Source: Pseudomonadota bacterium
GTDB taxonomy: Bacteria > Pseudomonadota > Alphaproteobacteria > Acetobacterales > Acetobacteraceae
Assembly (NCBI GenBank): GCA_021785335.1
Contig: JAJYFW010000050.1
Coordinates: 1 to 8,660, forward strand
Direction of reading: 5' to 3'
DNA: 8,660 nt
Shown: positions 4,856 through 8,660 of the stretch, piece by piece
Position numbering within the stretch: position 1 is the first letter of the stretch
Layout of the letters: each line of letters starts with the position of its first letter
Position numbers and translations under genes: made by a program
The notes under the pieces: model-generated
What the model was told of the DNA's origin: nothing
What the model saw: the letters and a program-made list of their open reading frames with translations, nothing else
Database searches by the model: none

Positions 4856-7543
4856 ATGGCGACAGCGACGACGGCGACCATCACCGGCAACTTCACCACC
4901 CCGATTGATCTGGCTACGGGGAACTACGCGGACCCGGTTACCAACGCCGGAACAATCTCGGTCTCCTCCGGCCACTATGCTCTCGGCGCGGCGACCAACT
5001 GGATGGTCGTCAACGACGGCACGATCCTGGGGGCGGTGGCGAAGGGCGACTACGGCGTCTACCTGAACAGCGGCGCGATCACCAACGCCGCCGGGGCCAC
5101 GATCGCCGGCGGCGGCGCGCTGGAGATCAAGTCCGGCGCTGGTGTCGTTCTCAACAGCGGCCTGCTTGCGGGCTCCACATACGGCGGCGCATTCCTCTAC
5201 GGCGGCGGCTACCTCGCCAATACCAGCACCGGCCGGATCACCGGCGCGCAATACGGGGCAGGCTTCTACGCCGCAGCCGGGACGGTCGTGAACCACGGCT
5301 TGATCTCGGGCGTGGGCAAGGCGGGCGCCATGCTGGGCAAGGGCGGCGACGTCGAGAATTTCGCTGGCGCAACGATCTCCGGGGGCTCGTACGGCGTCCG
5401 GGTGAGGCACGGCGCCGGCACCGTCCAGTCAGCCGGCACCATCGCCGGTGGCAATGGCACCGCCGTCTCCCTTGCATACGGCTATCACAACCGCGTGGAC
5501 GTCGCGCCGGGGGCCGTCTTCCAGGGGATCGTCGACGGCGGCAACACCATCGGCTCGCCGGTCGAGAGCACGCTGCAACTGGCCTATTACGCAGGCCGCC
5601 CCACGGGCACGCTGACCAACCTCAACACCAGCTTCGTCAATTTCCAGCAGATCTCGGTCAAGGGCGACTGGGTCTTCGGCGCCAACGACACGCTGCTGGC
5701 GGGCGTGACGCTGACGGATGCGGGCGCCGGGACCAAGAGTCCCGCCGGCACCATCGGCGGCTACGGGCTGATGCTCAACGCCAACGATGCCGTGACGGTC
5801 GCGCCTGGCGCGCTGGTTTCGCGCGCCAGCTCCGCGACGCCCTATACGGCCGGCATCTTTGCCGTCGCCAACGCCAGCAACGTCTATATCGCCAATGCCG
5901 GCCTCGTTACGAACGCAACCAACAACACCGCCGCGGGCATCGCGCTCTTCGACGGCGGCACCATCGTCAATGGCCTGACGAGTGGGGGAGTCTTCACCGC
6001 GACGGGAACCATCGTCGGCCACGATGTGGGCATCTACGCCACCGCCGCCGCGGGCATCGTCGCCACCATCGCCAACCCCGGCACCATCCAGGGTCTCCTC
6101 AGCAGCGGCATCGATCTGAAAGCCATCGCGGCCGTTGGCAACTTCGCCGGCGGAACGATCATCGCACCGCAGAACGCCCTGGTCGCCGAAGCCGGGGGCA
6201 CGATCGTCAACGCGGGGCTGATTGCCGCGACGAACGCGAGCAACTCCCAGGGCGTCTATCTGAACGGCGGCTCGCTGACCAATCTGTCGAGCGGCACGAT
6301 CTCGGGTTGGGTCGGCATCCAGGCGGACCCGACCGCAGCAGCCTCCATGACCGTCGTCGATTTCGGAACGATCACGGGCTCCGCCGACGCGATCGTATTC
6401 GCGGCCGGGGCCAACAACGCCCTCGTGCTCGAGCCCGGCGCCTACGTCCACGGCACGGTCGACGGAAAGAATGCCGCCGGCTCCGGCTTCGTCACCTCGC
6501 TCACGCTCGCCGCCGGCAGCGGGACGCTCAACGCCTCCGTCACCACCCTGCGCGATGTCTACCAGATCGACGTCAACAGCGGCGCGAACTGGGTCTGGAC
6601 CGGGTCGGGCGCCACGCTCGGCGCCGGCGCCGTCCTTACCGATTTCGGCGACCTGACGCTCGCCTCCGCGCTCGCGGGGGCGGGGGACATCTCGCTTGGC
6701 ACCAACGCGACCCTCGCCGTGATGCCCGGCGCCGCGCCGTCGCCGACGATCAGCAGCTTCGGCGGCCACGAGACGATCGAGGTGGTCGGCGGCGCCGCCA
6801 CCGGCCTCACGCTCTCGGGCTCGCAACTCACCGTCGCCAACACGGGCGTCACGCTCAACGTCAACACGGTGCTGCCGGCGAGTGATTTCGGCTTCGTTAC
6901 GAGCAACGGCAACACCTACATCACCGCCTGCTTCGCCGCGGGCACGCGTATCGCCGGCGTCTTCGGCAAGGTCCCGGTGGAGGCGCTGCGCGAGGGCGAC
7001 CAGGTGCGCACCGCCTCCGGCCGCCTCGCGACGGTGCGCTGGATGGGCCATCGCCGGACCAACCTGCGCCAGCACCCGCGCCCGCACGACGTGATGCCGG
7101 TGCGCGTGCGGGCCGGCGCGTTCGGCGAGCGGCTGCCGAGCCGGGACCTGGTTCTGTCGCCGGATCACGCGGTGTTCATGGACGGCTACCTCGTGCCGAT
7201 CCGCCACCTGGTGAACGGGCAGAGCATCGTGCAGGAGACCCGCGATACCGTCACATACTGGCACGTGGAACTCGAAAGGCATGACGTGGTGCTCGCGGAG
7301 GACCTGCCCTGCGAGTCCTATCTCGACACCGGCAACCGCGCCGCGTTCGAGAATGCCGAGGGCCCGACGGATCTGCACCCAGACTTCGCCCGCCAGGACG
7401 CGGCAAGGCGCGTGTGGCGCGAACAGGGCTGCGCGCCGATCCTGGTCGACCCGGCGGAGCCCGCCCTGCGCGCGATGCATATGCGCCTGCTCGCCCGGGC
7501 GCGTTTCGTGGCTACCGCGCGGGTGACAAGCGTGTCAGCATGA
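4856..7543 (+). CDS. Parallel beta-helix repeat protein with C-terminal Hint (Hint_2) domain
   Basis: An 895-residue protein in three parts. Residues ~28-211 and ~345-520 are Gly/Ala/Thr/Asn-rich coil repeats ending in N-x-G-T-I-like motifs, as in autotransporter or adhesin beta-helices. Each set is followed by a related capping block (212-290 and 521-598). After a third beta-rich stretch comes a Hint domain from Cys692 (CFAAGTRI, then LREGDQV, SPDH with His771, and GYLVPIRHLV) to about residue 833, followed by a short helical tail. Hint domains are the self-cleaving fold of Hedgehog proteins and inteins; Hint_2 members are common in Acetobacteraceae but their role is not established. There is no recognisable N-terminal signal peptide, no autotransporter beta-barrel and no RTX motif, so the export route is unknown. 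Cysteines occur only at 692, 819 and 859. The start is fixed by a strong ribosome site. The stop at 7541-7543 lies inside a hairpin that overlaps the ribosome site of the next gene. Confidence 0.88.
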   Translation: MATATTATITGNFTTPIDLATGNYADPVTNAGTISVSSGHYALGAATNWMVVNDGTILGAVAKGDYGVYLNSGAITNAAGATIAGGGALEIKSGAGVVLNSGLLAGSTYGGAFLYGGGYLANTSTGRITGAQYGAGFYAAAGTVVNHGLISGVGKAGAMLGKGGDVENFAGATISGGSYGVRVRHGAGTVQSAGTIAGGNGTAVSLAYGYHNRVDVAPGAVFQGIVDGGNTIGSPVESTLQLAYYAGRPTGTLTNLNTSFVNFQQISVKGDWVFGANDTLLAGVTLTDAGAGTKSPAGTIGGYGLMLNANDAVTVAPGALVSRASSATPYTAGIFAVANASNVYIANAGLVTNATNNTAAGIALFDGGTIVNGLTSGGVFTATGTIVGHDVGIYATAAAGIVATIANPGTIQGLLSSGIDLKAIAAVGNFAGGTIIAPQNALVAEAGGTIVNAGLIAATNASNSQGVYLNGGSLTNLSSGTISGWVGIQADPTAAASMTVVDFGTITGSADAIVFAAGANNALVLEPGAYVHGTVDGKNAAGSGFVTSLTLAAGSGTLNASVTTLRDVYQIDVNSGANWVWTGSGATLGAGAVLTDFGDLTLASALAGAGDISLGTNATLAVMPGAAPSPTISSFGGHETIEVVGGAATGLTLSGSQLTVANTGVTLNVNTVLPASDFGFVTSNGNTYITACFAAGTRIAGVFGKVPVEALREGDQVRTASGRLATVRWMGHRRTNLRQHPRPHDVMPVRVRAGAFGERLPSRDLVLSPDHAVFMDGYLVPIRHLVNGQSIVQETRDTVTYWHVELERHDVVLAEDLPCESYLDTGNRAAFENAEGPTDLHPDFARQDAARRVWREQGCAPILVDPAEPALRAMHMRLLARARFVATARVTSVSA
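4937..5488 (+). repeat. Beta-helix coil repeats, module 1 (about 8 coils)
   Basis: Residues 28-211 of the Hint protein. An N-x-G-(T/L)-I-type turn recurs with Asn at 30, 53, 77, 100, 122, 146 and 168, then Ser at 192. Spacing is 23, 24, 23, 22, 24, 22 and 24 residues. Such a ladder is the signature of stacked coils in a right-handed parallel beta-helix. Confidence 0.8.
5489..5725 (+). repeat. Capping block, copy 1
   Basis: Residues 212-290. It begins NRVDVAPGAVFQGIVDG and runs through QISVKGDWVFG to GVTLTDAG. It aligns by eye with residues 521-598 over nearly the whole length, so the two are copies within one protein. Confidence 0.75.
5888..6415 (+). repeat. Beta-helix coil repeats, module 2 (about 7 coils)
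   Basis: Residues 345-520. Turn residues are Asn 347, 372, 407, 429, 452 and 476, then Asp 502. Spacing is 25, 35, 22, 23, 24 and 26. The 35-residue step suggests one coil with an inserted loop (GLTSGGVFTATGTIVG region). Less regular than module 1 but the same motif. Confidence 0.7.
6416..6649 (+). repeat. Capping block, copy 2
   Basis: Residues 521-598. It begins NALVLEPGAYVHGTVDG and runs through QIDVNSGANWVWTG to AVLTDFG. Counterpart of residues 212-290, one residue shorter. Confidence 0.75.
6929..7354 (+). other. Hint (Hedgehog/intein-like) domain within the beta-helix protein
   Basis: Residues 692-833. The domain opens with Cys692, the position of the nucleophile that performs the N-to-S acyl shift in Hedgehog and intein domains. 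The block B equivalent is S768-P-D-H771, matching the T/S-x-x-H motif that assists that step. No HN-(C/S/T) splice end is seen, so the arrangement is Hedgehog-like (possible N-terminal cleavage) rather than a splicing intein. Domain identity is strong; autoprocessing is inferred. Confidence 0.8.
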
Positions 7544-7564
7544 CCCCCTGACAAGGAGGGGGTC
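7524..7564 (+). promoter_or_regulatory. Overlapping inverted repeats at the Hint/transporter gene junction
   Basis: Three pairings are possible in the transcript. TGACA (7524-7528) can pair with TGTCA (7533-7537). TGTCAG (7533-7538) can pair with CTGACA (7548-7553). GACCCCCT (7542-7549) can pair perfectly with AGGGGGTC (7557-7564), with a seven-base loop. Neighbouring pairs share bases and exclude one another. The last hairpin contains the upstream stop codon in its 5' arm and most of the downstream Shine-Dalgarno in its loop and 3' arm. No T-tract follows, so it is not a standard terminator. The repeats are seen directly; a regulatory role is inferred. Confidence 0.45.
7553..7562 (+). promoter_or_regulatory. 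Strong ribosome binding site of the solute-binding protein gene
   Basis: AAGGAGGGGG lies before the ATG at 7571. The best-matching AAGGAGG part (7553-7559) is 11 bases from the ATG, slightly long; the G-run ends eight bases away. It decides the start at 7571 over the in-frame ATG at 7589, and it can be masked by the hairpin 7542-7564. Confidence 0.7.
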
Positions 7565-7570
7565 CAAGAC

Positions 7571-8660
7571 ATGAAACGTCGTGCCTTCATGGCGTCCGGC
7601 GCCGTCACGGCCACCGCGCTCGCCGCGCCCGGTATCGCGAGCGCAGCCACCAGCACGCTCAAGTTCATCCCGCAGGCGGATGTCGCCTCGCTCGACCCGG
7701 TGTGGACGACGGCGGACATCACCCGGAACTACTCGCTTGCTGTCTACGACACGCTTTACGGCAACGACGCCGATTTCGTTCCGCAACCGCAAATGGCGGC
7801 CGGCCACACGGTTTCGTCCGACAAGCGCACCTGGACCATCACGCTGCGCGACGGGCTGAAGTTCCACGACAACACGCCGGTCACCGCCGCGGACTGCGTC
7901 GCCTCGCTCAAGCGCTGGGTCCAGGTCGACACCTTCGGCATCACCGTCGGGTCCTATGTCGACAGCTTCACCGCGCCCAACGACAAGACGCTGGTCGTCA
8001 AGCTCAAGAAGCCGTTCTCGCTGCTGCCCAGCGGGCTCGCCTTCTACAGCTCCTGCATCATGCCGGCGCATCAGGTTCCGGCCAATCCGCACGACCAGAT
8101 CAAGGGCACGATCGGCAGTGGTCCCTTCGTCTTCAACGCCGCCGAGCGGGTGGCCGGCGCCAAGCTCGTCTTCGACAAGTTCGCGGGCTACGTGCCGCGC
8201 ACCGGCGGCACCCCCTCGTTCATGGCCGGCCCGAAGGTCGCCTATTTTGACCGCGTCGAGTGGACGGTGATCCCGGATTCCGCGACGAAGGCCGCGGCGC
8301 TGGAATCCGGCGAGCAGGACTGGTGGGAAAATCCGGACATCGATCTCATCCCCTCCCTGCAACACACGGGCAAGATCGACGCCCGCGTCACCGACGTCAC
8401 GGGCGAGATCGGCTGCCTGCGCTTCAACTGGCTCTACCCGCCCTTCGACAAGCCGGAGATCCGGCGCCTGGTGCTGAAGGCGATGAACCAGAAGGAGGTG
8501 ATGGCCGCGGTCGCCGGCTCGGAGCCCAGCATCATCAAGACCGATGTCGGCGTCTTCGTCCCCGGCACGCCGATGGCCTCCACCACGGGCGTTGCCGTGA
8601 CGCACGGGGTGAAGGACCCGGCGAGCCTCAAGCCGGAGCTCGAGAAGGCCGGCTACAAGG
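7571..8660 (+). CDS. ABC transporter substrate-binding protein, family 5 (peptide/nickel type), C-terminus beyond window
   Basis: A periplasmic binding protein that would capture a solute, typically peptides or similar small molecules, and deliver it to an ABC importer. The first 363 residues are present; the family is usually about 500-550. Residues 1-25 are an export signal with a twin-arginine-like KRRAFM start, a hydrophobic core and an ASA cleavage site (after 25), suggesting Tat export. LRDGLKFHDNTPVTAADCVA (92-111) is the hallmark SBP_bac_5 segment, usually FhdG.pvtA.DVv.S. Further family features are the early SLDPVW (40-45), IKGTIGSGPFVF and an FNWLYPPFD stretch. The ligand cannot be told. 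It starts 27 bases after the beta-helix/Hint gene without an obvious promoter between them, so read-through is likely. No permease or ATPase gene is visible; they may lie downstream. Confidence 0.92.
   Translation, partial: MKRRAFMASGAVTATALAAPGIASAATSTLKFIPQADVASLDPVWTTADITRNYSLAVYDTLYGNDADFVPQPQMAAGHTVSSDKRTWTITLRDGLKFHDNTPVTAADCVASLKRWVQVDTFGITVGSYVDSFTAPNDKTLVVKLKKPFSLLPSGLAFYSSCIMPAHQVPANPHDQIKGTIGSGPFVFNAAERVAGAKLVFDKFAGYVPRTGGTPSFMAGPKVAYFDRVEWTVIPDSATKAAALESGEQDWWENPDIDLIPSLQHTGKIDARVTDVTGEIGCLRFNWLYPPFDKPEIRRLVLKAMNQKEVMAAVAGSEPSIIKTDVGVFVPGTPMASTTGVAVTHGVKDPASLKPELEKAGYK

Noticed and set aside
194..5410. A 1738-codon open frame on the minus strand spanning three plus-strand genes
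   Set aside because: Its product is low-complexity Arg/Ala/Gly/His-rich sequence without any domain, it runs through intergenic gaps, and it lies opposite genes with clear motifs. Stop-free antisense frames are expected at this GC content.
6929..7354. Splicing intein inside a host protein
   Set aside because: No C-terminal HN-(C/S/T) junction, no homing endonuclease insert, and no conserved host enzyme sequence continues after the domain.
5429..7480. A 683-codon minus-strand open frame opposite the beta-helix/Hint gene
   Set aside because: Repetitive Asp/Gly/Arg/Val composition mirrors the repeats of the sense gene; no recognisable motif and no ribosome site.
4856..7543. Classical type V autotransporter
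   Set aside because: There is no signal peptide and no C-terminal beta-barrel; the C terminus is a Hint domain with a short tail.

Overview
The window looks like chromosomal DNA from a very GC-rich alphaproteobacterium, most likely in or near the Acetobacteraceae. That placement is an inference from three things: strong G/C at third codon positions, a class I (archaeal-type) lysyl-tRNA synthetase, and a secreted-looking Hint_2-domain protein beside a glycosyltransferase with an accessory N-terminal beta domain. No tRNA, rRNA, CRISPR array or insertion sequence was found.

Layout. Positions 1-160 (minus strand) carry the first 53 codons of lysine--tRNA ligase, cut by the window edge just before its HIGH-type signature. 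It is divergent from a plus-strand DinG-family iron-sulphur DNA helicase (266-3007). Next come a GT4-type glycosyltransferase with an N-terminal beta-sandwich-like domain (3119-4738) and, after a possible GC-rich terminator hairpin, an 895-residue protein (4856-7543). That protein is two parallel beta-helix modules followed by a Hedgehog/intein-like (Hint) domain. Twenty-seven bases downstream starts a family 5 ABC-transporter solute-binding protein with a Tat-like signal peptide (7571 to the window end, incomplete). Nearly all the window is coding; the gaps are 105, 111, 117 and 27 bases.

How the parts may relate. lysS and the helicase are housekeeping genes (translation; DNA repair or replication). 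The glycosyltransferase and the beta-helix/Hint gene could form a surface-related pair, but this rests only on adjacency. The Hint gene and the solute-binding protein gene are so close that co-transcription is likely. Their junction holds overlapping inverted repeats that can fold in mutually exclusive ways, one of which buries the Shine-Dalgarno sequence of the transporter gene.

The most unusual object is the beta-helix/Hint protein. It has a duplicated architecture of (coil repeats + capping block) twice, a regular Asn ladder every 22-24 residues in the first module, no cysteine before the presumed catalytic Cys692, no recognisable signal peptide and no autotransporter barrel. The second point of interest is the 7524-7564 RNA-structure candidate.
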